Shown: piece after piece, positions 35,594 through 43,341 of the stretch | How the letters are laid out: each line of letters starts with the position of its first letter | Numbering within the stretch: position 1 is the first letter of the stretch | Assembly: GCA_947476745.1 (NCBI GenBank) | Contig: CANJRG010000002.1 | Coordinates: forward strand, 62,001-126,000 | Direction of reading: 5' to 3' | Length of the DNA stretch: 64,000 bases | Source of the DNA: Acidimicrobiia bacterium | Lineage (GTDB): Bacteria > Actinomycetota > Acidimicrobiia > Acidimicrobiales > CAIXPF01 | Translations under genes and position numbers: made by a program | Notes under the pieces: generated by a model | The model's database searches: none | What the model was told of the DNA's origin: nothing | Seen by the model: the letters and a program-made list of their open reading frames with translations, nothing else

Positions 35594-35599
35594 TACGAT
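35594..35599 (+). promoter_or_regulatory. Putative -10 element next to the 40-bp palindrome
   Basis: TACGAT ends 1 bp before the palindrome begins, so the predicted transcription start (about 35605-35607) falls inside the left arm. A protein bound to the palindrome would cover the start site of the SDR gene. Confidence 0.45.
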
Positions 35600-35600
35600 G

Positions 35601-35640
35601 GCCGTCCGCAGCGAATCGACGTCGATTCGCTGCGGACGGC
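35601..35640. repeat. Perfect 40-bp palindrome (operator or hairpin candidate)
   Basis: The left arm GCCGTCCGCAGCGAATCGAC (35601-35610 and 35611-35620) is followed directly by its exact reverse complement (35621-35640), with no spacer and no mismatch. The flanking bases do not pair, so it is exactly 40 bp. It lies between the divergent NTF2-like (start 35533) and SDR (start 35670) genes. It may bind a large symmetric regulator or form a hairpin in the SDR leader, ending 13 nt before the AGGAGG ribosome site. Confidence 0.85.
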
Positions 35641-35669
35641 ACGGGGCCGCAACGAGGAGGATGGCGACG

Positions 35670-36446
35670 ATGGGCGAACTCGACGGCAAGGTTGCCCTGA
35701 TCACCGGAATCGGTGCGGGCATGGGTACCGGCATCGCCGAGTCCTACGCCGCGGCCGGCGCGACCGTAGTGGGCGTCGACATCGACGCCACGGCCGGACG
35801 GGCGGTTATGGAACGCATCGGCGGGTCGAGCTCGTTCGTGCTCGGCGACGTCTCGCAGGTCTCGGAGTGCCAGGGCCTCGTCGACCATGTCGTCGGTACC
35901 CACGGGCGGATAGACGTGGTGGTCAACAATGCCGGGGTCACCAAGAGCCTGGGCTTCTTCGACGTGACCGAGGCCGACTGGGACCGGATCTACTCGGTCA
36001 ACGCCCGCGGCCTGTTCTTCCTGATGCAGGCCGCAGCGGTGGCCATGCGCGACCGCGGCGAAGGCGGCCGCATCGTCAACATCGCCTCCATCGCCGGCAA
36101 GGGCTACCGCGGAACCTCGAACGTCGCCTACGCCGGCACCAAGGGCGCGGTGATCGCCATGACCCGGGTGGGGGCGTCGCAGCTCGCCCGGTTCGGCATC
36201 AACGTCAACGCCATCTGCCCCGGGGTGACCCGTACCGCCCTGTTCGACCAGGTGATCGACGAGCTGGTCGAACGGCTCGGCGGCACCCGCGAGGAGGCCG
36301 AGGCCCGCGCCGTGCGCTCCATCCCGCTGCGACGGGCCAACGACCCCGCCGACATCGGCGCGCTGGCCGTGTACCTGGCCTCGCCCGCGGCCCGCAACGT
36401 CACCGGCCAGTCCTGGAACGTCGACGGCGGCCTGCACTGGGACTGA
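35670..36446 (+). CDS. Short-chain dehydrogenase/reductase (SDR)
   Basis: 258 residues. The Rossmann motif is TGIGAGMGTGIA (about 12-23), with DID (about 39-41) suggesting NAD preference, NNAG near 88 and the active site Ser in IASIAGKG with YAGTKGA (Tyr/Lys). It would oxidise or reduce a hydroxyl/keto group. An ATG at 35661 touches GAGGAGG directly, whereas the ATG at 35670 has it at 9 nt, so I use 35670. The gene is preceded by the 40-bp palindrome. The product ends in the usual NVDGGLHWD. Confidence 0.92.
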   Translation: MGELDGKVALITGIGAGMGTGIAESYAAAGATVVGVDIDATAGRAVMERIGGSSSFVLGDVSQVSECQGLVDHVVGTHGRIDVVVNNAGVTKSLGFFDVTEADWDRIYSVNARGLFFLMQAAAVAMRDRGEGGRIVNIASIAGKGYRGTSNVAYAGTKGAVIAMTRVGASQLARFGINVNAICPGVTRTALFDQVIDELVERLGGTREEAEARAVRSIPLRRANDPADIGALAVYLASPAARNVTGQSWNVDGGLHWD

Positions 36447-36459
36447 GCCGGTCGGTCCG

Positions 36460-36470
36460 CCCCCCCCCCC
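36460..36470. repeat. Run of eleven C between convergent genes
   Basis: Homopolymer C11 after the SDR stop codon, between SDR and the convergent thioesterase. It is outside coding sequence. Its exact length may be a sequencing uncertainty. It may also be a slippage site. Confidence 0.8.
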
Positions 36471-36504
36471 GAACAGTCCGGTCCCGGAGCGGTGCGGCTG
36501 CGCC

Positions 36505-37140
36505 TCAGTCAGTGGGGCGGGGGCTGACGAACAAGGCCTCGGCGGTGGGCCCGGGACCTTCCTCGCTGGTCAGCTCGGCCTCGACCCAGTGCTTGCGGCC
36601 CTCGCTGCGCACGACCCGGGCCCGCAGCTCGAGCGGCCGGCCCACCGGCACCGCGGCCCGGTAGTCCACCCGCAGCCAGGCGGTGTAGGCCGGTACCGCG
36701 TCCATGTACAGAGCGAAGCCCATCACCTCGTCGAACAGCGAGGCGATGGTCCCGCCGTGCGAACGGCCGGGCAGACCCTCGAACCCGGGGTCGAGGTTGA
36801 CCCGCAGGACCGCCTCGTGCCCGTCGCGGTGAGCAGCCCCGCCGGTCGACAGGGGGTTGGCGGCACCGGACACCACACAGTCGATGAAGCAGAACAGCTG
36901 CTCGCCGTCGGCCTGTACCGCCTTCCAGGGCCCGAACGGGTCCTCGGGCTCGGCCCGCCCGGGACCCCGGTCGATACGCCCGGCGAAACCGTCGGCCACC
37001 GCGGCCAGCTCCACCAGCTCGGCCTCGGACACCTCGTGGTCGACCAGCGAATGGACCAGGCGCCGCACCGCCGCCGCCGCCGCGAGGCGGGCGGGCGTGA
37101 CCCGTGCGGCGTCGGGATGGTCGAACGGCGTCGTGCTCAT
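36505..37140 (-). CDS. PaaI-type thioesterase (hotdog fold)
   Basis: 211 residues. The N-terminal half is helical (LAAAAAVRRLVHSLVDHEVSEAEL). The C-terminal hotdog domain carries GLPGRSHGGTIASLFDEVMGFAL, where HGG followed by an acidic residue is the active site of PaaI-like acyl-CoA thioesterases. It would hydrolyse aryl- or acyl-CoA. Its ATG overlaps the stop of an SDR remnant (ATGA), so its translation may depend on ribosomes reading that remnant. Confidence 0.86.
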   Translation of the reverse strand: MSTTPFDHPDAARVTPARLAAAAAVRRLVHSLVDHEVSEAELVELAAVADGFAGRIDRGPGRAEPEDPFGPWKAVQADGEQLFCFIDCVVSGAANPLSTGGAAHRDGHEAVLRVNLDPGFEGLPGRSHGGTIASLFDEVMGFALYMDAVPAYTAWLRVDYRAAVPVGRPLELRARVVRSEGRKHWVEAELTSEEGPGPTAEALFVSPRPTD

Positions 37141-37397
37141 CCGACGAACATCCCGGCCTTGGACACGCAGTAGTCGGCGCCGCCCCGCAACGGGATGGCT
37201 GCCGCTGCGGAGGCGATGTTGACGATCGCCCCGCCGGTGCGGCCCGCCATCATCCAGGCGGCGATGGCCCGGGACCGGTCGAGGTCGGCGATGACGATGT
37301 CGGCCCCTTCCGCGGCGAAACGCCGGGCATACGCCGCGCCGATACCGCTGGCCCCTCCGGTGATGACCGCGACCTGTCCGCCCAGACATCCCTGCAT
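37137..37397 (-). pseudogene. Internally deleted, C-terminally truncated SDR remnant
   Basis: 86 residues against about 250 for the family. It begins as a normal SDR (GGQVAVITGGASGIGAAYA... DIVIADLD). It then jumps, after about residue 43, straight to AAWMMAGRTGGAIVNIASAA and the active-site YCVSKAGM, and ends four codons later (FVG, stop). Roughly 75 residues including NNAG, and the whole C-terminal third, are missing. It cannot form a working SDR. The frame has stayed open and its stop overlaps the thioesterase start, so it may be kept as a leader for translational coupling. Confidence 0.8.
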
Positions 37398-37450
37398 GGA
37401 TCGACTCCCCTCGGTTCGGGACCGGACCCTACCGTGGCCGCACCGGCCGC

Positions 37451-38332
37451 TCAGCCGAACTCGAAGGAGGTGACCCCGAAGATCCGCTCGACCGGTAGCT
37501 GCGGCATCGGACCCAGGTAGAGCCGGGCGCAGCCGAAGGATTCCGTCATCGACCACCCCGACGCCAGCGCCAACGCCGCCTCGTTGGATTCGGGGACGTC
37601 AAGCTGCACCGGCTCGCCGTCGACGGCCGCCATGAGGTGGCCCATGACCCGGGCCGCATCGTCGGCGGTCTGCGCATGGACCGGGCCGAAGCGATGGCCG
37701 ACCAGGCACGGTCGTAACGCCGCGAAGGCCACCAGCTCGCCGTCACGCAGCAGCCCGGCGCGGCGTACCCCAGGCGCGGCGAGCCAGCGTCGTAGGAACG
37801 CCGGGCGCGGTGCCACGCAGTGGCGGCGGTCGAACGCCTCGACCTGGGCCGGGTCGAGGCGGGCCCCGTCGACCACCCCGGGGTCGAGCTCACCGCGGGC
37901 GATGCCGTCGAAACGCAGGTCACGGTAGGCCAGACGGAACCCGCCGCGTTCGTAGTACGGCACAAGGTCGAACACCCCGTCCATCCCGATCGCCGCCCCC
38001 GGTTGCAGGCGTCCTTCCAGCAAGTCACGCCGGTGGTGCCACAGCAAGTCGCCCAGGCCGCGGTGACGTTCGTCGGCCCGCACGATGAACAACCCCATGA
38101 AGCCGTAGGCCCCGTCGTAGGACAGCACCGTGCCCCCACCGATCAGTTCGTCACCGCGGCGCAGGGCGACGAACGCCGCGGGATCCAACGCCCAGGCCAC
38201 GTCGACGTCGCCGAGCCCGGGGTTCCAGCCCTCGGCCGCGGCCCAGGCGGTGAGGGTTGGCACCTCGTCGGCCCGCATCGGCCCGATCGAACAGCCCGCC
38301 GGCAGCGCCGGACGAGCCGGAGTTCCGCTCAC
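37451..38332 (-). CDS. GNAT N-acetyltransferase with C-terminal Acetyltransf_18-like domain
   Basis: 293 residues. The N-terminal half (about 15-140) is a GNAT domain: GFMGLFIVRADERHRGLGDLLWHH contains the acetyl-CoA-binding R-x-x-G-x-G/A-like loop. The C-terminal half (about 165-290: FLRRWLAAPGVRRAGLL... CLVGHRFGPVHAQTADDAARVMGHL, SFGCARLYLG) matches the second domain found in YitH/HolE-type proteins. The acceptor is unknown. GTG at 38332 overlaps the stop of the upstream hydrolase (GTGA), so the two are coupled. Confidence 0.83.
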   Translation of the reverse strand: MSGTPARPALPAGCSIGPMRADEVPTLTAWAAAEGWNPGLGDVDVAWALDPAAFVALRRGDELIGGGTVLSYDGAYGFMGLFIVRADERHRGLGDLLWHHRRDLLEGRLQPGAAIGMDGVFDLVPYYERGGFRLAYRDLRFDGIARGELDPGVVDGARLDPAQVEAFDRRHCVAPRPAFLRRWLAAPGVRRAGLLRDGELVAFAALRPCLVGHRFGPVHAQTADDAARVMGHLMAAVDGEPVQLDVPESNEAALALASGWSMTESFGCARLYLGPMPQLPVERIFGVTSFEFG

Positions 38333-39609
38333 GCCGGGGTGCCGCTGCGGATGGCGTCGAGCACCGGCAGCAGGTAGGCGGCGAACGCCTCGGGGTCCTC
38401 CGACATCGGGAAGTGGCCGAGCCCGACCATCTCGGTGAAGGTGGACCCGGCGATCGCCGCCTGGGCGTCGGCCCCGTGACGCGGCGTGGCGCTGTAGTCG
38501 TAGGTGCCGTTGAGAATATGGACCGCCACCTTGCCGGTGTCGATCGCCGAGGCGTCGGCCCGCAGGTCGTACTCGACGCAGTAGTAGTTCAGGTCGCCGA
38601 CGAAGGCCGCAGGCCAACCCGCGGCGTAGGTCTGGGCGGTCTCCTTGCGGTAGGCAAGCGGCGAGGCCGGCGAGGTGATGCCCTGCATCATGCGGGCCTT
38701 CGACTCGTTGCTCACCCCCGGGTGCCAGAACCCGGGCAGGGCGTCGAGGTCGCCACCGACCCGCAACGCCCCCTCGAGGGAGATCACCGCCCGGAACACC
38801 TCGGGATGGTGCAGCGCCAGGTCCAGCGCCAGCAGGCCGCCGACCGAGCAGCCCATGAACACCGGTCGGTCCAGGCCCAGCGCCGCGGCGAGCGACACCG
38901 GCACCGAGCGGACGAACTCGCCGGTCAGCCGGTACGGCTCGGCCCACCACTGGCGTCCGACCGGCGGCACCGACTTGCCGTGGAAGGGCAGGTCGTAGGC
39001 GATCAGCCGGAAATGCTCGGTGATGGCCGGCATCTCGAACAGGTGCCGCCACTGCACGCCGTGGGAACCAGCGGTGTGCTGCAGCAGCACCGGGATTCCC
39101 TGCCCGGCCTCCTCGAAGTAGACCCGATGGTCGGCGCCGTCGAGTTCGAGGTGGACGTAGCGGCCGACCGGGCTGTCCAGGCGCGGGGTCGCCCCCCTGT
39201 CGTGGGCGGCGACGGGGTGTTCGACGACGGGATCGGGGTCCGGTCGCAACAGCTCGACCGCCCGCTGCAGGGCCGGCAGGTACTGCCAGTAGGTCAGCTC
39301 GTGACCGCTGCGGCTCAGACCGCGACGGAATGCCGGGGTGATGTCGGTGAAGTGCGGCGCGGGCACCGCGGCCAGCAGCTGCTCCCACACCTCGACGCCG
39401 CCGTGCAGGCCGGCCACCGCAGCGGCGTCGCCCGGATCACCGGCGGCGATGACCCCGTCGTGCAGCGTGACGGCGAGCACCGCCTCGCCCATGTGGAAGC
39501 GGAACCCGCCGTTCCAGTAGCGGGCGGCGAGGGTGAACTCGCCGTCGGCCAGGCAGCGCTCGACGAGCTGCTCGGTGGTCGGGGTGCGGAACGCGGCGGT
39601 GGCGGACAT
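38329..39609 (-). CDS. Alpha/beta hydrolase with N-terminal accessory domain
   Basis: 426 residues. The alpha/beta hydrolase part (about 155-420) has LLQHTAGSHG, the nucleophile elbow MGCSVGG and the His in GLGHFPMSEDP. It is preceded by about 120 residues (ERCLADGEFTLAARYWNGGFRFHMGEAVLAVTLHDG) that resemble an SCP2-like or lipid-binding module. This fusion is unusual and suggests a hydrophobic ester or C-C bond substrate. ATG at 39609 with AAGGAG upstream. It leads a two-gene unit with the acetyltransferase. Confidence 0.82.
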   Translation of the reverse strand: MSATAAFRTPTTEQLVERCLADGEFTLAARYWNGGFRFHMGEAVLAVTLHDGVIAAGDPGDAAAVAGLHGGVEVWEQLLAAVPAPHFTDITPAFRRGLSRSGHELTYWQYLPALQRAVELLRPDPDPVVEHPVAAHDRGATPRLDSPVGRYVHLELDGADHRVYFEEAGQGIPVLLQHTAGSHGVQWRHLFEMPAITEHFRLIAYDLPFHGKSVPPVGRQWWAEPYRLTGEFVRSVPVSLAAALGLDRPVFMGCSVGGLLALDLALHHPEVFRAVISLEGALRVGGDLDALPGFWHPGVSNESKARMMQGITSPASPLAYRKETAQTYAAGWPAAFVGDLNYYCVEYDLRADASAIDTGKVAVHILNGTYDYSATPRHGADAQAAIAGSTFTEMVGLGHFPMSEDPEAFAAYLLPVLDAIRSGTPA

Positions 39610-39699
39610 GCGGTACTCCTTGTCGGCGGCCCGACGACAGCAGCCGCCCGGTCGATCGGCCAGTATCGCCGCGCCGGGCGGCACCGTGCCCGAATCAGC

Positions 39700-39785
39700 G
39701 CGGCGACGGACCGGGCTGCTCCGGACGCGGCGACGGACGCGGCGACGGACCGGGCTGCTCCGGACGCGGCGACGGACGCGGCGAC
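39700..39785. repeat. 39-bp direct repeat, 2.2 copies
   Basis: The 39-bp unit at 39700-39738 is repeated exactly at 39739-39777 and an 8-bp part follows. The unit itself contains two GCGGCGACGGAC blocks. It fills most of the 243-bp spacer (39610-39852) between the acyl-CoA dehydrogenase and hydrolase genes. The rest of that spacer shows no gene. Confidence 0.85.
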
Positions 39786-39852
39786 GCCCCACCGGATGAC
39801 CGGCGGGGCGTCGGGTCGATGTCACGGCCGCGGGTACCGCAGGGCCGCGGCC

Positions 39853-41118
39853 TCAGCGGGTGGCGTTGGCCGGCAGGTCCCTGAACGGGGTGTCCCGGGC
39901 GGGTCCCGGCTCCTTGGGCAGGCCCAGGCCTCGCTCGCCGATGATGTTGCGCTGGATCTCGTCGGTGCCGCCATAGATGGACGGACCCGGCGAGAACACG
40001 ATCAACTCCTGCAACCAGCCCTCCGTCGCAGTGTCGGGGCCCCACAGCTGGGCGTCGGCGCCGAAGATGCGGCAGCCCAGCTCCCGGCCACGGCGCAACG
40101 CCTCGGTCATCCCGATCTTGGCCAGCGGCCCCTCGACGCCGGTCCGACCGCCGGCTCCGCCCTTGGCCCGCTTGGCCGACCAGCCGATGACCGACACCCT
40201 GCTGTGCAGATCGGCGATGGCCTGGCGCACCATCGGGTCCTGGTCCAGCCCGCGCTCCTTGGCCATGGCGATGAATCGCTTGACCGTGCCCGGGGAGATG
40301 TGGCCCTGGGAGACCTGGGGCCGGGCACCTTTGAGGAACTCGGCACAGGCGCGGTCGAGGTGGCCGGCCACGGTCCCCGGCGCGGCCCGTCCGTAACCGC
40401 CGGAGGCGTCGCCGATGCCGGCCCGCTCGAAGCCGAGGGTGGTGTTGGCCACCGCCCAGCCGGTGCCGAGATCGCCCAGGCGGAGGCTGTCGTGGACCCG
40501 GGCGCCGTCGAGGAAGACCTCGTTGAACACCGCGTGGCCGGTCATCTCCCGCAACGGCCGCACGTCGACGCCGGCCTGCTGCATGGGGAACAGGAAGTAG
40601 GTGATGCCCTGGTGCTTGGGGGCCGCCGGGTCGGTCCGGGCGATGAGGATGCCATAGTCGGCGGTCTGGCCGGTCGAGGTCCACACCTTCTGGCCGGTGA
40701 CCACCCACTCGTCGCCGTCGCGCTCGGCCCGGGTCTGCAGGCCCGCGAGGTCGGAACCGGCGCCCGGCTCGGAGAACAGCTGGCACCAGCCGTGCGAGCC
40801 GTCGAGGATCTTGGGAACGAGCTCGCGGATCTGCTCCGGCGTGCCGTACTGCAGGATCGTGGGCATGGCCAGCATCGTGCCGAGACCGCCGGGCGGGCCC
40901 ATCGCGCCCTTGGCCCGCAATGCCGCGAACACCGCCGCAACCTGATCACGGTTGTAGCCGCGCCCGAAGGGCGGATCGAGGTTGGGGTAGCTGAGCCCGG
41001 CGCCGGCCAGCAGCGCCCACCAGGCACGCACCGAACGAGCGGGATCCCAGTTCTCGTCCAACCACTGTTCCACCTCGGTCTGGACGACTGCTGCCGTCTG
41101 TGCGGCGCTCGACGCCAT
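39853..41118 (-). CDS. Acyl-CoA dehydrogenase
   Basis: 421 residues. Motifs: QLFSEPGAGSDLAGL, VTGQKVWTSTGQTAD, HQGITYFLFPM, GHAVFNEVFLDGARV and SIYGGTDEIQRNIIGERGLGLP. As in the paralogue at 32081, the Glu of the YEGT motif is replaced (YGGT), so the base must come from elsewhere or from a partner subunit. ATG at 41118 has GAGGAG upstream and a TATGGT (41154-41149, minus strand) is a probable -10 element. It is divergent from the methyltransferase gene. Confidence 0.9.
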   Translation of the reverse strand: MASSAAQTAAVVQTEVEQWLDENWDPARSVRAWWALLAGAGLSYPNLDPPFGRGYNRDQVAAVFAALRAKGAMGPPGGLGTMLAMPTILQYGTPEQIRELVPKILDGSHGWCQLFSEPGAGSDLAGLQTRAERDGDEWVVTGQKVWTSTGQTADYGILIARTDPAAPKHQGITYFLFPMQQAGVDVRPLREMTGHAVFNEVFLDGARVHDSLRLGDLGTGWAVANTTLGFERAGIGDASGGYGRAAPGTVAGHLDRACAEFLKGARPQVSQGHISPGTVKRFIAMAKERGLDQDPMVRQAIADLHSRVSVIGWSAKRAKGGAGGRTGVEGPLAKIGMTEALRRGRELGCRIFGADAQLWGPDTATEGWLQELIVFSPGPSIYGGTDEIQRNIIGERGLGLPKEPGPARDTPFRDLPANATR

Positions 41119-41320
41119 CGGTGCACACTCCTCGGTCGTAGTCGACCAACCATAGATCGCCCTCCCCCGGGACCGCCCAACACGACGTCCGCCACGGTGG
41201 GGACACCGTTGCGAGCCGGCGGCGGCACGGCTCCGCCACGGCGGCGACGCCGGTGCCGTGGCGAGCCGGGCGTCACCGCCCGTAGGATCCCCCCGGCCGA
41301 CGACGCAGCCCGGAGTGATC

Positions 41321-42124
41321 GTGACCGACAACCTGGACACCTACCACAAGGACCACTGGGTCGAGATCGAGCCCGACCGCTTCGCCCGCTACGACCGGAT
41401 GTTCAAGGTCGACCCGCGTTTCGCGCGCCGTCTGCTCGCCCCCGTCGGGGTCGCCGAGGGCGAGACCGTGCTGGACTTCGGCTGCGGGCCCGGCTACGTC
41501 GCGGTGGAGCTCGCCCGGGAGGCGGGGCCGACCGGACGGGTCCATGCAGTGGACGTCAACGCCGAGTTCATCGGCCGCGCCGCCGAGGTGACCCGCGAAG
41601 CCGGCCTGGCCGAGCGCATCACGCTGCACCACGTCCCCGACGAGCAGCTGCCCCTCGACGACGGCAGCATCGACCGCATCTACTGCAAGAACGTGCTCGA
41701 GTACGTGCCCGACCTCGACGCCACGTTGGCCGAGCTGGTCCGCGTGTTGCGGCCCGGCGGCACCATCGTGGCATCGGACTCCGACTTCGGCTTCGTGGTG
41801 GTGGAACCGCTGTCGCCCGAGGAGGTGCGCGAGTTGTTCGCCGCCGCCGCCCCGGCTTTCCGTGAGCCGAACGTGGGCCGCAAGCTGCGCGGCGCCTACC
41901 GCCGGGCCGGGCTCGAGCAGGTACGGGTGGAGGTCAACGTGGCCCCCGACGAGCGGGGCAACCTGCGCGGCGTGCTCGAGAACATGCTGGGCTACGGCAC
42001 CCGCTTCGGACGGATGAGCGAGGCCCGCGCCGACGAACTGCGGGTCCGGCTCGATGCCGCCATCGCCGAGGGCACCTTCCTCATGGCGCTGCCGCAGTGG
42101 TGGGTGCGCGGGGTCAAGGCCTGA
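41321..42124 (+). CDS. Class I SAM-dependent methyltransferase
   Basis: 267 residues from the GTG at 41321 (GGAGTG 5 nt upstream). Motif I is VLDFGCGPGYVAVELAR (about 49-65), followed by VHAVDVNAEFI (acidic residue binding the SAM ribose), and a motif region DRIYCKNVLEYVPD. The layout is that of UbiE/arsenite-methyltransferase-like small-molecule enzymes. The acceptor is unknown. An in-frame ATG at 41258 would add 21 low-complexity residues. Confidence 0.88.
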   Translation: MTDNLDTYHKDHWVEIEPDRFARYDRMFKVDPRFARRLLAPVGVAEGETVLDFGCGPGYVAVELAREAGPTGRVHAVDVNAEFIGRAAEVTREAGLAERITLHHVPDEQLPLDDGSIDRIYCKNVLEYVPDLDATLAELVRVLRPGGTIVASDSDFGFVVVEPLSPEEVRELFAAAAPAFREPNVGRKLRGAYRRAGLEQVRVEVNVAPDERGNLRGVLENMLGYGTRFGRMSEARADELRVRLDAAIAEGTFLMALPQWWVRGVKA

Positions 42125-42146
42125 CCCGGGGCGGCCGACCAACCGT

Positions 42147-42152
42147 TAGGCT
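42147..42152 (+). promoter_or_regulatory. Putative -10 element of a leaderless transcript
   Basis: TAGGCT ends 6 nt before the ATG at 42159 of the NTF2-like gene. Confidence 0.55.
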
Positions 42153-42158
42153 CCGGCC

Positions 42159-42587
42159 ATGCCGACCACCGAAGAACGTCTCGCCGTGCTCGAGGCCAAG
42201 GACGAGATCAGGGAACTGACGGCGCGCTACTGCTTCGCCGTCGCCGAGGGCGATGCCCAGGCCATCGTGGACCTGTTCGCCCCCGATGGGGTGTTCCTGA
42301 TGAAGGACCGCCAGTGGGCCGGCCATGACGAGCTGCGGGCGCTCTACGACGGCGCGGCCGAGAACGTCACGCCCAAGCCGTACATCCAGAACCACGTCAT
42401 CCACGTGCATGGCGACGAGGCGACGGGCCGCTGCGGGGTGGAGATCCGCATGGTGAACAAGGGCGAGGCGTACACCGTCGCCGGTCACTACCTCGACACC
42501 TACCGTCACGTCGAGGGGCACTGGCGCTTCCAGCGCCGCGACTTCCGCACCTACCACTGGGTCCCGCTCAGCCGCGGCTGGGCCTGA
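42159..42587 (+). CDS. NTF2-like (SnoaL-type) protein
   Basis: 142 residues. It has the same pattern as the proteins at 35060 and 53415: EIRELTARYCFAVAEGDAQAIVDLFAPDGVF, a GHDELRALY helix, NHVIHVHGDEATGRCGVEI and a YLDTYRHVEGHWRFQRRDFRTY end. It probably binds a small hydrophobic molecule or acts as an isomerase/dehydratase. No catalytic residue can be assigned. It lies between a methyltransferase and a nitroreductase on the same strand. Confidence 0.82.
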   Translation: MPTTEERLAVLEAKDEIRELTARYCFAVAEGDAQAIVDLFAPDGVFLMKDRQWAGHDELRALYDGAAENVTPKPYIQNHVIHVHGDEATGRCGVEIRMVNKGEAYTVAGHYLDTYRHVEGHWRFQRRDFRTYHWVPLSRGWA

Positions 42588-42665
42588 CCGGGGGGTCGTC
42601 GGGGGCGCGACCGGGCCGGCGTGGCCCGGCCGCACCGCTTCCGGGGACCTGGCAGGATGCTGCTC

Positions 42666-43334
42666 ATGGCCAGCCACGATCTTTACGAGATGATGAGCAC
42701 CCTGCGGGCGGTCCGGCGGCTGAAGCCGGATCCCATCCCCGCCGACGTACTGCACCGCGTGCTGCAAGCCGCCTGCTGGGCGCCCACCGGCGGCAACATG
42801 CAGCCGTGGAAGGTGATCGTGGTGCGCTCGCCGGAACGCAAGGCCGCGCTCGCCGACATCTACGGGCCGGAATGGCACGCCTACACCGGCTTCAGCCGCC
42901 GCCGGGCCGAGAAGGCCGGCGTCGCCGGCGAGGAGCTGGCCAAGCTCGAGCGCACCCTCGCCGCCGGCGACTACCTGGCCGATCACCTCACCGAGGCACC
43001 GGTGCTGCTGTTGTTCATCGCCGACCCGGCGAAGATGGCCATCACCGACAAGAACCTCGACCGCATCTCCATGGTCGGCGGCGGTTCGGTGTACACCGCC
43101 GTGCAGAACACCATGCTGGCCTGCCGGGCCGAGGGCCTCGGTTGCACCCTGACGACCCTGCACTGCATCCGCGAGCCCGAGGTCAAAGCGGCGCTCGGTA
43201 TCCCGGAGGACTGGGCGACGCTGGCGTTGGTGCCCATCGGCTACCCGATCGGCAAGGGCCACGGACCGATCACCCGCCAGTCAGCCGACCAACTGGTCTA
43301 CGACGACACCTTCGGCGAACCCTGGCAGGGCTGA
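42666..43334 (+). CDS. Nitroreductase family flavoprotein
   Basis: 222 residues. It starts with the FMN-binding RAVRRLKPDPIPADVLHRVL and AACWAPTGGNMQPWKVIVV, and continues with the central helix GGGSVYTAVQNTMLACRAEGLGCTLTT and the C-terminal LALVPIGYPIGKGHGP typical of NAD(P)H:FMN nitroreductases. It would reduce nitro groups, quinones or enones. The ATG at 42666 (AGGA 9 nt upstream) is preferred; the ATG at 42657 gives three more residues. It is convergent with the rqlH gene, 7 bp apart. Confidence 0.9.
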   Translation: MASHDLYEMMSTLRAVRRLKPDPIPADVLHRVLQAACWAPTGGNMQPWKVIVVRSPERKAALADIYGPEWHAYTGFSRRRAEKAGVAGEELAKLERTLAAGDYLADHLTEAPVLLLFIADPAKMAITDKNLDRISMVGGGSVYTAVQNTMLACRAEGLGCTLTTLHCIREPEVKAALGIPEDWATLALVPIGYPIGKGHGPITRQSADQLVYDDTFGEPWQG

Positions 43335-43341
43335 CCGCCGC

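Noticed and set aside
36460-36470. C11 run as a phase-variation switch
   Set aside because: It lies after the SDR stop and before the convergent thioesterase stop, outside any coding frame or promoter, so a length change would have no evident effect.
38257-41865. Open frame of 1202 codons on the plus strand across three minus-strand genes
   Set aside because: It is antisense to the hydrolase, acetyltransferase and acyl-CoA dehydrogenase genes and rich in Gly/Arg/His/Pro, the usual mark of a shadow frame in high-GC DNA. It has no domain.
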